From a virus, in IMG/VR virus record IMGVR_UViG_3300032092_000162, positions 1 to 30,413 of that record: DNA of 30,413 nucleotides; one strand, written 5' to 3'. This document shows positions 7,377 through 16,691 of the stretch, piece after piece (the stretch's first letter is position 1; the number at the start of each line of letters is the position of its first letter). Under the pieces are notes generated by a model. It was not told the DNA's origin. It saw nothing but the letters and a program-made list of their open reading frames with translations, and searched no databases. The position numbers were made by a program, and so were the translations under genes.

Positions 7377-8077
7377 AAATAGATATTGTAATTTTATCCT
7401 ATGCTAAAACTGATAAGCACTACCAACTAACTGCTAATTGTTTGAATAGCTTACTGGCATCTAAAGGCTCAGAAAACTTTAATATACTTGTAATTGAAAG
7501 TGTGTCAGATATTGATTATAACCAATTTTTAGGAGTGAAAACTATTAGTATAATCGCTCCATTTAATTATAATCAATTTGCTAATTATGGAATTTTATTT
7601 AACTGCAGCGAATTAATCGGAGTGTTTAATAACGATGTTATTTTTGATGAAAACTGGTTTGAAGAAATCCTAAAACATTACAAAGGACAAGATCTATTTT
7701 CCTGCTCACCTATCAGCCATACATCACAAAGTCAAAGGCAATGGTTTACCACTACTGAGCCAGTTGTAGGTTATGGAATAGCAAAAGAGTTATCAGGTTG
7801 GGCAATAGTTTTTACTAGAAAGCTTTGGGATAAACTCGGAGGCCTTGACGATTGTTGCACTTTTTGGTGTTCCGATGATGCATATTGTGAACAGTTAAAG
7901 GCTATTAATGTGGAGCACCTACTTATACCTACCTCAATAGTAAATCACGTTGACAATGGCAGCAATACGCTAAAAACAGTGGATTCTGAAACTAATTACC
8001 AACTAACTATGGCACAAGCCAAAGTATTTAATAAAAAATTCAATGCAAATAAATTCAATCTTAATAAATCTTCCTAA
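7373..8077 (+). CDS. Glycosyltransferase family 2-like (second of three)
   Basis: A 234-residue GT-A protein. The N-terminal strand K-I-D-I-V-I-L-S-Y and the G-V-F-N-N-D-V-I-F segment (N-N-D at residues 86-88, in place of D-x-D) match the rhamnosyltransferase-like branch of family 2, as does the later L-S-G-W-A-I-V-F-T-R-K-L-W-D-K-L-G-G-L-D stretch. A W-C-S-D-D-A-Y-C segment near residue 161 supplies further acidic residues. Its ATG overlaps the stop of the first glycosyltransferase as ATGA (7373-7376). It is cytoplasmic by sequence. Confidence 0.82.
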   Translation: MKIDIVILSYAKTDKHYQLTANCLNSLLASKGSENFNILVIESVSDIDYNQFLGVKTISIIAPFNYNQFANYGILFNCSELIGVFNNDVIFDENWFEEILKHYKGQDLFSCSPISHTSQSQRQWFTTTEPVVGYGIAKELSGWAIVFTRKLWDKLGGLDDCCTFWCSDDAYCEQLKAINVEHLLIPTSIVNHVDNGSNTLKTVDSETNYQLTMAQAKVFNKKFNANKFNLNKSS

Positions 8078-8627
8078 ACGAACAGAACGTTTAGAGCATT
8101 CCAGAAAGGAACTGACTAAATTTTTTGGTGAATTTAAAACTGTAGTTTCTAATGCCGTAAGCAATTTAGAAAACACGACATTGGCAATTAGAGAAAGCCA
8201 TAAGAACTGCATTAGGTATGCAAATGAAACGGAACAAAAAAACATTCTAATTATTGAAGATGATATCTGTTTGCGAGAAAATTCTAAGCCTTACTTTGAT
8301 GAATTACTTGAAAATTTACCGAGTGATTTTGATGTATTGATTTTTGGCTGCTATTCTGGAAAAGTAATTGATACAGATGATAAATACTGGAACAAAATAC
8401 AAAAGTTTGCAGGCTGCCATTTTTATATCGTAAACGAAAGGGCTTATCAAACTATAATTGATTATAACGGAACGGAGCCAATAGACCACTATATTGGTAA
8501 AAACTTAAACGTTTATATTTCTAAAAAGCATTTTGCCTATCAGTTGGACGGTTGGAGTGATAACGCCAAGTGTGTTACAAAATACAACCAGACAAATTTA
8601 TCACTTTACAAAAAGTATTTCTTTTAG
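8043..8627 (+). CDS. Glycosyltransferase family 25-like (third of three)
   Basis: A 194-residue protein like LPS and collagen-type beta-galactosyltransferases (GT25). Support: the start I-L-I-N-L-P-K-R-T-E-R-L, a middle A-I-R-E-S-H segment, I-L-I-I-E-D-D-I with the metal-binding E-D-D at residues 72-74, and a later G-C-H-F-Y-I-V-N-E-R-A-Y stretch. It overlaps the preceding gene by 35 bases. Its stop overlaps that of the leftward tail gene (shared TTAG, 8624-8627), so the two transcripts meet tail to tail. Confidence 0.8.
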   Translation: MQINSILINLPKRTERLEHSRKELTKFFGEFKTVVSNAVSNLENTTLAIRESHKNCIRYANETEQKNILIIEDDICLRENSKPYFDELLENLPSDFDVLIFGCYSGKVIDTDDKYWNKIQKFAGCHFYIVNERAYQTIIDYNGTEPIDHYIGKNLNVYISKKHFAYQLDGWSDNAKCVTKYNQTNLSLYKKYFF

Positions 8628-10501
8628 TATAATTCTAATAAAAAGAATTCTGCAAAGTCACCGTTTTTAGCTACTTCGATTATGCCGTAGTATTTGCCGT
8701 AAGTTTTTATATAAACAGAGCCCTTTAAATTAATTCTTTTAAATTCTATATCTGATATTTCGGTATTAACTTTTAACAGCCTAACAGTCCCCGAAAGCAC
8801 CAACGAAAGCAAATCGATAAAATAGTTTTCCCAAAATAAAGAATATATATTTCCCATAAATAAATCACTCGAGAAAAATATTTTGCTATTTACTGAGTCA
8901 TTCCAAAGTAAGTGTAAAGGTTGCTCGACAAATAAAACAAACTCATCGCCAGCAACATAATTATGCTCTTGTGCTATGCAAAAGCCGTCGTAATAACCGC
9001 CTATTTGAGTGCTCGACGTTGAAAATTTAGAGTCGATAAATGTTTTTTCTGGGATTAGTCTTGTATCACTTGCGAGTACTGAGTAGTCAGCATCTATTGG
9101 TAATTTAGTTAAATAGTTAAAAAAGTTTTCCTGCGCTAATTTCGAATAAACATATTTTGTATCGTATGTTATCTCTTTTATAGAAGTTATTTTTCCAGTA
9201 ATGTCGTAAGCAGTAGAATTTTCGTTTAGTATATCTTTGAAATAATAAGTATCACTATTTACGTCGTAAATTAATTGACTGCACGTTAAGTCTAAAGCCT
9301 CACGGACAAATTCCCCAACGGTCAAATCTATATTTGTAGGTATATGATATAAACTCGGAAAATGTAATTCATTAGGGGTTGTCAGCGTTTCGTCTATTGC
9401 AGTTGTTATTGTGCAATTAAAAAACTGATCGCCTGCAACAATTATTTTAAAATAAAACCAATCCCCATCCTGAGCGTCAAAAGTATATGTTCCGTTTCCA
9501 GTTATCGAGTGAATTAATGTGAAAACCCCGTTACGATACCTTACTAAATCTGGAGTGCTGCCAGTAGTGACTACATAATCAGTAACAACTAATTGATTGT
9601 TGAAAGTATTTGCATAAGCCTTAAATCTTTTTGTCTGCGGTAACATTCCGTAACCGTCGTCGATATTCGTCGCATCGTCACCCTCATAATTACTCATAAA
9701 AGATTTGAAATAATAACTATTCCTGCCAAATGTAGGAGATAGAGGGCTTAAATCTGCGCTCCTCCTATAATCTAATTGTAAAGCGTTTATATACGACGTA
9801 TAAGCCGTTGTATAATGCACCTGAGCCTCAAAAATATTATTTGTGCAAATGTCTAATTCTTTATTTGGTCGTATAATTAATTTTTGTAAGAAATCGTTTT
9901 TAACTGTTGGGACGTCTAAATTAAATCCGTATTCTGCGAAAATTAACCCGAGTAAATAATTAAAATTTACTAAAGGGTGAGCATAAGTGTTAAAGTGTTG
10001 GTTTTCGTCGCTTCCGTAAAAATGAGTATAACGACAATATCCGTAAGTATTAGCTTTTAACGTTGTATAACTGTCCTCGTCGTAAGTCGCAACGTCGTTG
10101 TAATTCCACTCAACAAACGGAAAGTCTTTTAAAAAAACTCCTAATTTTGTAGGATTGTTTATAATAGAACCAACGAAATCGAAATCATCCCAAGTTAATG
10201 CGCACTCGTAAGAGTCAGTCGTCGACAATAATTTAACATTAGCTTTACTAATCAATATTACTCCAGAACTAGAAGTAACATCGCAAGTATGTGTTTCGTA
10301 AGGGAAATCAGATTTATAGGATAATGAATTTGTACGTTTAAATATCAAATCATTTCTATATGTAAAAGGAAATTTTACAGTCAAAGAATAATTATTTTTC
10401 TTTGTATCTGTTGTTTCTAATCCCCTATAAATTCTAGTAAAATCAATGCTTTTATCAATGTCTACTTTCTGTCCGTCTATTATAAATAAAAGTTTACTCA
10501 T
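8624..10501 (-). CDS. Large tail-tip / baseplate-hub-like structural protein
   Basis: A 625-residue protein following the tape measure and a distal-tail-like protein, the usual place for the tail hub or tail-associated protein. It is beta-rich and contains many Tyr, Asp, Asn and Phe residues. The N-terminal part (F-I-I-D-G-Q-K-V-D-I-D) and a helix-rich central segment (residues about 390-460 with V-G-E-F-V-R-E-A-L-D) are compatible with a hub fold. I see no lysozyme, peptidase or other enzyme motif. It overlaps the upstream gene by 8 bases. Confidence 0.55.
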   Translation of the reverse strand: MSKLLFIIDGQKVDIDKSIDFTRIYRGLETTDTKKNNYSLTVKFPFTYRNDLIFKRTNSLSYKSDFPYETHTCDVTSSSGVILISKANVKLLSTTDSYECALTWDDFDFVGSIINNPTKLGVFLKDFPFVEWNYNDVATYDEDSYTTLKANTYGYCRYTHFYGSDENQHFNTYAHPLVNFNYLLGLIFAEYGFNLDVPTVKNDFLQKLIIRPNKELDICTNNIFEAQVHYTTAYTSYINALQLDYRRSADLSPLSPTFGRNSYYFKSFMSNYEGDDATNIDDGYGMLPQTKRFKAYANTFNNQLVVTDYVVTTGSTPDLVRYRNGVFTLIHSITGNGTYTFDAQDGDWFYFKIIVAGDQFFNCTITTAIDETLTTPNELHFPSLYHIPTNIDLTVGEFVREALDLTCSQLIYDVNSDTYYFKDILNENSTAYDITGKITSIKEITYDTKYVYSKLAQENFFNYLTKLPIDADYSVLASDTRLIPEKTFIDSKFSTSSTQIGGYYDGFCIAQEHNYVAGDEFVLFVEQPLHLLWNDSVNSKIFFSSDLFMGNIYSLFWENYFIDLLSLVLSGTVRLLKVNTEISDIEFKRINLKGSVYIKTYGKYYGIIEVAKNGDFAEFFLLELY

Positions 10502-11906
10502 TGTTTGATTGTAGTAATAAATTTAAAGATATATCAAATAAATTTTCTTTTTCAATAATATTAAAAGCATTTGTATTAACCTTTACTGGCAGCCAATTCT
10601 CATTTATATTATCAAACAAATGTATGTGATCTGTATAAATAATATCACTAAAATCATTAGCAACCTCTTTGCTTACACTTTCTTTAAATACTTGTATTGA
10701 CTGATTATACTCTTTTCCTTGCTCAGTAAATAAATTATTTAATTCAGTATAATTGTTATCTGAAAATAATAAGCTAATCCCTTTAGTTGATGTGATGTTT
10801 TCTGTTTTTTTAGTTACTGAATAATATCTCCATAATCCAAAACGATTTTTAAATCTTATTTTTAATTTTTCACCAACACCACTACAGTTATAATCTAAAT
10901 CTATCCTATGAACTATTGTATCTGAAACAACTATGCTTACAATACTAAATCCGTGTGATCCGTAACCGCTAGTATCTGCATCCATATAACCAATTAATTT
11001 TAGCAATCCTCCTGGTCCTGCAGTAACAGAAACAGAGGATATGCCAGTTGTATTAATAGCAGTACTTTCGTTTCCTCCAATGGCAACCTTTAAGAACATA
11101 GTATTACCACTTGGGTTGTTAATAGCATCAATATTTACTAATACAGTATATTGTTGTCCCTCTACAAAATTACGTCCAATATATTTAACCTCCATTTGTG
11201 TTCCACAACTTGCATCTGGTATCGTAAATTGCATTTTATTAGACGTAGTGATTTCAAAAATACTAGAGCAAGCAGGAAAATCATCTATGTTCGTCCAAAA
11301 ATTATTTCCGCCTAAATATTGAAAATTAGCATTTAACATATAGTTTGTAACCCTCCAAATAATATAATTAATATGCTCTGTAAATCCTCCTAAACTAATA
11401 GTTGTAATACCTTGGTAATTATCAATAAATTCTTCTCCAGAATCCAAAACTACATAAACATTACTAAGGTATTCAAAGTAATAGGTAAAATCCATTAAAC
11501 CTAAACTGCTATCAAAATCAAAAGTATTAATGTTTGGGACATTACCTAATAAATCAAATACTCTGCGCTTACCTAATATAACAGTATTAATTGAAAAACT
11601 TTCTGTATCAATTAGTGATGTGTTATTGTAAAGCTTAATAGTAAAAGAAAATGATTGTGATGTTCCGAAGTCTGAATTCTCCGTTCTATCGAAAATTAAA
11701 TTTAATGTTTCAGAAAGTGAAAATATAACACTATCTGCAAAAAAATATAAATTCTCTTTATACTCATAACCGCCAAGGTAATAGGATATCTCGACGTGTG
11801 TTGCAGTTGTATTTTTTGTAATTGAAATTCTATTAAGATCTCCAGAAAAAACTAAATTGTCTGGATATTCAATATACATTGTGCTTGGGTCTGTAAAAAT
11901 TCTCAT
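10494..11906 (-). CDS. Distal-tail-like structural protein with probable carbohydrate-binding region
   Basis: A 470-residue beta-rich protein immediately after the tape measure, the place of the distal tail protein in siphoviruses. It is rich in Asn, Ser, Thr and aromatic residues. The middle (residues about 190-330) looks like a jelly-roll carbohydrate-binding insertion (F-W-T-N-I-D-D-F-P then G-T-Q-M-E-V-K-Y). The C-terminal part is another strand-rich domain with K-I-R-F-K-N-R-F-G-L-W-R-Y-Y. Only position and composition support the role. It starts one base after the tape measure stop. Confidence 0.5.
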   Translation of the reverse strand: MRIFTDPSTMYIEYPDNLVFSGDLNRISITKNTTATHVEISYYLGGYEYKENLYFFADSVIFSLSETLNLIFDRTENSDFGTSQSFSFTIKLYNNTSLIDTESFSINTVILGKRRVFDLLGNVPNINTFDFDSSLGLMDFTYYFEYLSNVYVVLDSGEEFIDNYQGITTISLGGFTEHINYIIWRVTNYMLNANFQYLGGNNFWTNIDDFPACSSIFEITTSNKMQFTIPDASCGTQMEVKYIGRNFVEGQQYTVLVNIDAINNPSGNTMFLKVAIGGNESTAINTTGISSVSVTAGPGGLLKLIGYMDADTSGYGSHGFSIVSIVVSDTIVHRIDLDYNCSGVGEKLKIRFKNRFGLWRYYSVTKKTENITSTKGISLLFSDNNYTELNNLFTEQGKEYNQSIQVFKESVSKEVANDFSDIIYTDHIHLFDNINENWLPVKVNTNAFNIIEKENLFDISLNLLLQSNNE

Positions 11907-11907
11907 C

Positions 11908-14757
11908 TTATAATTCTTTTAATGAAACGTATCTGTCGTTTGCAGCGTGAAATTCTTTCAAAGTTAATACATTAGGAGGAATCATTGATGCTCCTTTTGC
12001 AAATGCTCTAGCTAACATTTCTTCACCCTGCAATTGATTACTAACTTGTTGTTGCCCGAAACCTACACCGCCTCCTGCTTGGTTTAAGGCACTTAATAAT
12101 GGCGAGAACATTGCAGTACTATTTGCATTTAAAACACTTTCTCCATTGCTTAATTTAGCATCAATCGAATCACTTGTTCCGCTGCCAGGTCCGCTAACTA
12201 ACCCCCCAAATGCAAATGCAGGTTTTTTAGGCATAGGGCTTTCGTTAAACGCTTTTTTTGCTCCTGCAATACTAGATGCAACAGATGCCGTTCCTGCTAA
12301 AATAGTTGCTAACATATCAAAAACAGTAACTGATTTAGTCGCTGCCATTTTTGTAACACCTGCAATTGATTCAGATAATGCAATCCCGATATTAAATATT
12401 GCTAAAGCCCTTTGAAATTGTGCGGCCTCATAACTATCTTCTGCTAAATTGCTTATAATTGTTCCGATTGACTGGCTTATACTAGTCATAGCTGCGTTAA
12501 AAGAAACTAAAGATGTTAGTTGCGCTGCAGTAACATTTTCTTGTGCAATTATAATTTTCTTTTGGCTTTCTGCTATTGCAATTTCGTAATCTAATTGTGT
12601 CTGGTATAATGCTGCCTTTGTTTCAGCATCTAAGTTTTTTAAATTCTCAGCCTCTAAAATTGCGCTTTCTAATTCAATAGCTTTTTGTTCCTCTAAAGCT
12701 ATATTATTATTTTCAGCATTTAATATTCTTAATTTAAACTCTTTATCAAAAGACTCCATTAATCTTTGTTCTCTTGATATTAAATACGAATCATTTAACG
12801 CTTGTGAATCCTTATTATATTTATCCTCAATAGCTAATCTTTCTACATTAGTTAAATTATCATTTGATAATTGAGCATCACGTTGCAGAGTAAGTTTAGC
12901 AATCTTAATATTTAATTCTTCTTGACTTCCCTTTTCTGCTAACTGTAATTTTGCCTCGTTTTCCTTTGTCTTGGCGTCAATCTCTTTTTTAATGTTTTCC
13001 TCCAGAGATTTTTCAGTCAATTCATTTACCTTATCGTTTAGTATATTATTATTCTCAATAATAGCATCACTAATTGCCTGCCTTGCCTTTGCAGTTAAAT
13101 TCTTTTCTGTATTTAATCTTATTAGTAAATCTTCATTTGCACGTTTAGTTTTAGTTTCTTCTGCTTGTATCTGACGTTGAAAATCATCTTTTATTTGTTG
13201 GATAACTAAATCCTCCAGTTGTCTGATAGCAGCCTTTTCCTTACTTAACTTTTCATCGTGTATCTGTTTCCACTTTTCATAATTAGCTTTTTGTTCCGCT
13301 GCCAATTCATTTTCAGCTGCAGCTAATTTTTTATTAAGATCCTTTAATCCATCAAAGTATTCCCTTTCAGTATTTAATTGTCTTGCTCTAGCGTTTGCTA
13401 TTTCTAATTCAACTTCGTGTGTTGCTTTATTTTCTGCTTTTGCCTTAGCCTCTATAATACGTAAGCTTTCATCTGCAAATTTTTTCTTGTCTTCTAAATC
13501 TTTTAAATCCAATGCGTTTGCATCTTTCAATAAAGCTATCCTTTGTTCTGCAGTAAACTTTTCTTTATTAGCAACATCTGCCAGTAATTTTGATTTCTTT
13601 AACGCTCTATCTGCAGCGGTAACTATAAACTCAGTTTCTGCATCCTCTAAATCCCTTTCAGCTTGTAATAAATTTTTTGCCTCTTGGGCTGCAGCACTCA
13701 TTCCAGTTTCAATACCAAATAATCCTGCAGTAAAATCAACTATTGTTGCAATTCCATCAGCCATAAATTCAACTAATGTTCCTATGGCATTAGCTAAAAA
13801 AGATGCTAGTTCACCAACAGCGTGAAAGATAGGTTGCAAAATACTCATTGCATTTTCTAATTTATCCGCTGCCTCATCATTTTGATTAAATCCTTTTTTC
13901 AATAATGCAAAAGCAGCAACGATTGCACCTACAACCGCTGCAATAATTATGATGGGAGGGGTTAAAAATACCGTACCTAAGGCCCTTGCACCTGAGGCAA
14001 TAGAACTAAATGCTCCAGTAGATGCCTTTGCTGCAGTTCCAGAAGTGGTTGCTAAATTATCTAAACTTCCAGATGCTTTTCCTGCAAAGCCCTCAATGGA
14101 ACCCATTGCCTCACCACTTTGCGAAATGTTTGAACTCATATCCGCAACACTTTCAGAAACACCGCTTGCCTTTGCTGCAAAACCTCCGAAAGATGAAATC
14201 ATACCTCCTAATTTTGGACTTACAACACTAACCTGGTCGGACATTTTTCCTAAAAAACCAGTAACTTGATTTATTCCTTGCCCTGCCTTACCCATTCCCT
14301 CGGGATAGTTTCCTATTTGCCTCTGAAAGCGTCCCGTTGCCTGCTCTGCCTCGTTTAATTGTTCAACGGTATCTGCAATACTCTTTTGTAATTCTTGCCC
14401 TCTTGCGCTTTCCCTTTCAGCTTTACTTAAATTATCAAACTCTTTAACACTATTGGATAATTGCGCTCTCATTGCTGCCAAGCTATCCGTGTTTTCCTTT
14501 TGGCTTTTAATGTTATTTCTTAATTCCTTTTCGTTTTGACGTATGGATTCTTTCTGGCTATCAATGGCAACCTTTACTGCAGTACTTTTTTTACTGTATT
14601 CTTCTTCGGTAATAGTTCCCTCTTTGCGAGCCTTTGTCAATTCTATTTGCGTTTGCTTTAAACGCTCAATGCTTTGTTGGTTTTCAAAAATAGTTTTGGC
14701 TGCAGCCTCATTTGAAACTACAATCTCGATTAATATTTCTTCTTTCTCTTGTGCCAT
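11908..14757 (-). CDS. Tail tape measure protein
   Basis: The largest gene, 949 residues. It sets tail length and probably helps DNA enter the cell. Residues 1-150 and about 355-760 are charged coiled coils rich in Glu, Lys, Gln and Ala. A Gly/Ser/Ala-rich stretch (160-265) precedes a hydrophobic segment (about 268-290, P-P-I-I-I-I-A-A-V-V-G-A-I) and a second hydrophobic region near 320-350. The C-terminal G-G-L-V-S-G-P-G-S-G-T-S-D-S-I-D-A-K-L-S segment (about residues 850-870) is typical of tape measure ends. Start overlaps the upstream stop by one base (TAATG). Length would predict a tail of somewhat over 100 nm by the usual rule of about 0.15 nm per residue. Confidence 0.9.
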   Translation of the reverse strand: MAQEKEEILIEIVVSNEAAAKTIFENQQSIERLKQTQIELTKARKEGTITEEEYSKKSTAVKVAIDSQKESIRQNEKELRNNIKSQKENTDSLAAMRAQLSNSVKEFDNLSKAERESARGQELQKSIADTVEQLNEAEQATGRFQRQIGNYPEGMGKAGQGINQVTGFLGKMSDQVSVVSPKLGGMISSFGGFAAKASGVSESVADMSSNISQSGEAMGSIEGFAGKASGSLDNLATTSGTAAKASTGAFSSIASGARALGTVFLTPPIIIIAAVVGAIVAAFALLKKGFNQNDEAADKLENAMSILQPIFHAVGELASFLANAIGTLVEFMADGIATIVDFTAGLFGIETGMSAAAQEAKNLLQAERDLEDAETEFIVTAADRALKKSKLLADVANKEKFTAEQRIALLKDANALDLKDLEDKKKFADESLRIIEAKAKAENKATHEVELEIANARARQLNTEREYFDGLKDLNKKLAAAENELAAEQKANYEKWKQIHDEKLSKEKAAIRQLEDLVIQQIKDDFQRQIQAEETKTKRANEDLLIRLNTEKNLTAKARQAISDAIIENNNILNDKVNELTEKSLEENIKKEIDAKTKENEAKLQLAEKGSQEELNIKIAKLTLQRDAQLSNDNLTNVERLAIEDKYNKDSQALNDSYLISREQRLMESFDKEFKLRILNAENNNIALEEQKAIELESAILEAENLKNLDAETKAALYQTQLDYEIAIAESQKKIIIAQENVTAAQLTSLVSFNAAMTSISQSIGTIISNLAEDSYEAAQFQRALAIFNIGIALSESIAGVTKMAATKSVTVFDMLATILAGTASVASSIAGAKKAFNESPMPKKPAFAFGGLVSGPGSGTSDSIDAKLSNGESVLNANSTAMFSPLLSALNQAGGGVGFGQQQVSNQLQGEEMLARAFAKGASMIPPNVLTLKEFHAANDRYVSLKEL

Positions 14758-15260
14758 TACTTCCTAATGTTTGATTTAATTTGTGCAATCACTTCCGATG
14801 CCAAGCGTTTTTTAATATTGCCAACGGTAGTTTCTATTTCTTGACTGTAAATATCGGAACGTCCTCCACTTTGATGCAATCCAGTTCCTTTGCTTTTAAT
14901 GTTACTTGCAATAGCACCTGCAGCCATAATTAGCGACCGTTCTGGAACACTATATTTGGGTTGCCAGTTAGCAGATGGTTTTCGTTTATAAGGTAACTGA
15001 GTGACTGTAATACCCTTATCCAAAATCCATTGTTTGATAATCTGATTAAAGCCTTTTGGAACACCTCCTGCAGGTCTGCCTATTTCAACACCCTTAAAAT
15101 ATCTTCTGGAAGTCCAAACAATAACGCCAAATTCAGTATCTTCAACAAACATAGATTTAGCAGTACGACCACTTGCACTCGTTCCAGTACTATCCAAATT
15201 ATTGGCAATCCTACCAATCATTTGAGTTAATTCGTCCTTAACTATCTCTTTTTCAGTCAC
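14757..15260 (-). CDS. HK97 gp10-like neck / tail-completion protein (GTG start)
   Basis: About 167 residues. The core shows S-G-R-T-A-K-S-M-F-V-E, then G-V-I-V-W, Y-F-K-G-V-E-I-G-R-P-A-G-G-V-P-K-G and W-I-L-D-K-G-I, an order familiar from gp10/virion-morphogenesis type proteins that join head and tail. The frame stays open into the terminase gene, but I take the GTG ending at 15260 as start because it lies 23 bases after the terminase stop, whereas any ATG start would bury about 40 codons in the terminase gene. Placement between terminase and tape measure is unusual for this protein. Confidence 0.6.
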   Translation of the reverse strand: MTEKEIVKDELTQMIGRIANNLDSTGTSASGRTAKSMFVEDTEFGVIVWTSRRYFKGVEIGRPAGGVPKGFNQIIKQWILDKGITVTQLPYKRKPSANWQPKYSVPERSLIMAAGAIASNIKSKGTGLHQSGGRSDIYSQEIETTVGNIKKRLASEVIAQIKSNIRK

Positions 15261-15282
15261 GATATAAAAATAAATAAAATAG

Positions 15283-16419
15283 TTAACTAATATTAAAGTA
15301 ATTGGCACGGACTGCATAGTCAATGGCATATCTAGCACTATCAATACCGTGGTTGTCCTTTTCGGAAAATGAATCATCTACAAATTCATAGCTGCTAAAT
15401 TCTTTCATTGCGTGTTCGCCACAAACCACAATAGGATAAGTATTCAATAATTCTACTCCAGTTTTAATTGAGTTTGGTCCCTTTGTGGCCTTGACTAAAG
15501 TCAGACCAGTTAACTGAAATATGTTTGACATCCTAGCATCACCTCCGCCTCCGAAGTCACAAACTATTGGGTTACTGGCATCACAATATTCTTTCAGTAT
15601 TTCGGATAACTGGAAGTCGTTTAGTTGGTTTTGATAAAGCAGGTATCTGATATAAATAACTCCAAGTACCATTGACATTTCAATTAATGCGCAAGGATCT
15701 TGACTGAAACCAAAATCCAAACCGTAAAGCTTGCGACTATGTTTGGTTAAACTTTCGTATTCAGCAACCGTACATTCTGATAGCCTGCCAAAAACATTGC
15801 CTCGCATATCTCCATACTCGCCCAAATAGAACACGGAATAAAGATACTTGTCGTAAGCAGATGCATTTGGTAATTCTGCTCTATGTTTTATTGCTGCAAA
15901 GTTTTCCTTTTGGGATTCTGCTAAATATGGATTGTCTTTCCAGGTTGTTTTTAATAGGTTGCTGCCAGAAGTATATTCGTCAATCCAAAATCGTTTTGTA
16001 GGGTTAAAATCCACAATCGTTTGAATCCTTGTTCTCATAATTAATTGTTGAACAACTTTATATTCCAAGTCATTACATTCGTTTAGGTAAAGGAAATCTC
16101 TTTCCGCTCCCTTAGCATCGTTTTCATTTTCAAAGGAACGAAATAGGAAAGAGGCATTTTTTATTTTTACGCTAAAGGGTGAGCGTATAATTGTGTAACC
16201 GTTTGCTATTTCCCGAAAGGAATTAACGGCTCCGTCACGTAAAAAAGGAATAGAACGACCAACAACAGTACATTCAAATTTGATGCCCATTTGAGCTAAA
16301 AAGAATAACCATTGAAGTCCCGAATAAGTTTTGCCAGACCTTGAACTTCCAACTAATCCTACAAATCTTTCTTTGGCATTCTGTTTAAAGTGTCTGAAAT
16401 ATATTGGGATTATTTGCAC
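15283..16419 (-). CDS. terL: Terminase large subunit
   Basis: A 378-residue packaging motor. The ATPase has a Walker A G-S-S-R-S-G-K-T (residues 24-31) and a Walker B with catalytic Glu in L-Y-L-N-E (110-114). The RNase H-like nuclease has L-Y-G-L-D235-F-G-F and a second acidic site at V-C-D288-F-G-G-G-G. The length is slightly short for the family (usually 400-550). It lies next to a probable small subunit with one small gene between. The sequence resembles the PBSX/Terminase_3 and 6 groups; the packaging mode (cos or pac) cannot be read from it, although circular assembly favours headful packaging or cohesive ends. Confidence 0.88.
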   Translation of the reverse strand: MQIIPIYFRHFKQNAKERFVGLVGSSRSGKTYSGLQWLFFLAQMGIKFECTVVGRSIPFLRDGAVNSFREIANGYTIIRSPFSVKIKNASFLFRSFENENDAKGAERDFLYLNECNDLEYKVVQQLIMRTRIQTIVDFNPTKRFWIDEYTSGSNLLKTTWKDNPYLAESQKENFAAIKHRAELPNASAYDKYLYSVFYLGEYGDMRGNVFGRLSECTVAEYESLTKHSRKLYGLDFGFSQDPCALIEMSMVLGVIYIRYLLYQNQLNDFQLSEILKEYCDASNPIVCDFGGGGDARMSNIFQLTGLTLVKATKGPNSIKTGVELLNTYPIVVCGEHAMKEFSSYEFVDDSFSEKDNHGIDSARYAIDYAVRANYFNIS

Positions 16420-16691
16420 CTAGTTTTTCTATTCTTTGGATAGCGTTTTGTGTTGATGTGGTTATAAATATCAACTATAGAGTTGTAGTGGATTGATACT
16501 GGTTTCTTTTTAACCTTTATCCGTTCCACTTTAACAATATTGTAAATCAAATTATTGAAGTGACTGGAGCCAATTTTATGCCTGCCTTTGGATTTCAATT
16601 CCGCATTTATACAAACTAAAGCCTCGGCTATTGTATAAGGTTCTATTGGTAAATCTGATTTAAGCATTGGTAATTTTTTCAATAAATTCAT
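16410..16691 (-). CDS. Hypothetical small basic protein between terminase subunits
   Basis: I do not recognise this protein of 93 residues. It is basic, especially at the C terminus (K-R-Y-P-K-N-R-K-T-R), with a helical N-terminal half (E-P-Y-T-I-A-E-A-L-V-C-I-N-A-E-L) that could be a DNA-binding helix pair, and a segment K-G-R-H-K-I-G-S-S-H-F. An alternative ATG ending at 16667 shortens it by eight residues and reduces its overlap with the upstream gene from 32 to 8 bases. It overlaps the large terminase start by 10 bases. A packaging-related DNA-binding role is plausible from basic charge and place. Confidence 0.6.
   Translation of the reverse strand: MNLLKKLPMLKSDLPIEPYTIAEALVCINAELKSKGRHKIGSSHFNNLIYNIVKVERIKVKKKPVSIHYNSIVDIYNHINTKRYPKNRKTRCK

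Noticed and set aside
8631-8649. Hairpin AATTCT-7-AGAATT at the convergent end of the glycosyltransferase operon
   Set aside because: Only six AT-rich pairs and no T run; not enough to call a terminator.
13487-13825. Plus-strand frames opposite the tape measure gene
   Set aside because: They mirror the Ala/Glu/Lys-rich coiled coil; low-complexity Ser/Ala/Leu translations without leaders.
15261-15377. Longer N terminus for the gp10-like protein
   Set aside because: Would overlap the terminase large gene by about 95 bases with hydrophobic residues that fit no family; the GTG at 15260 is better placed.
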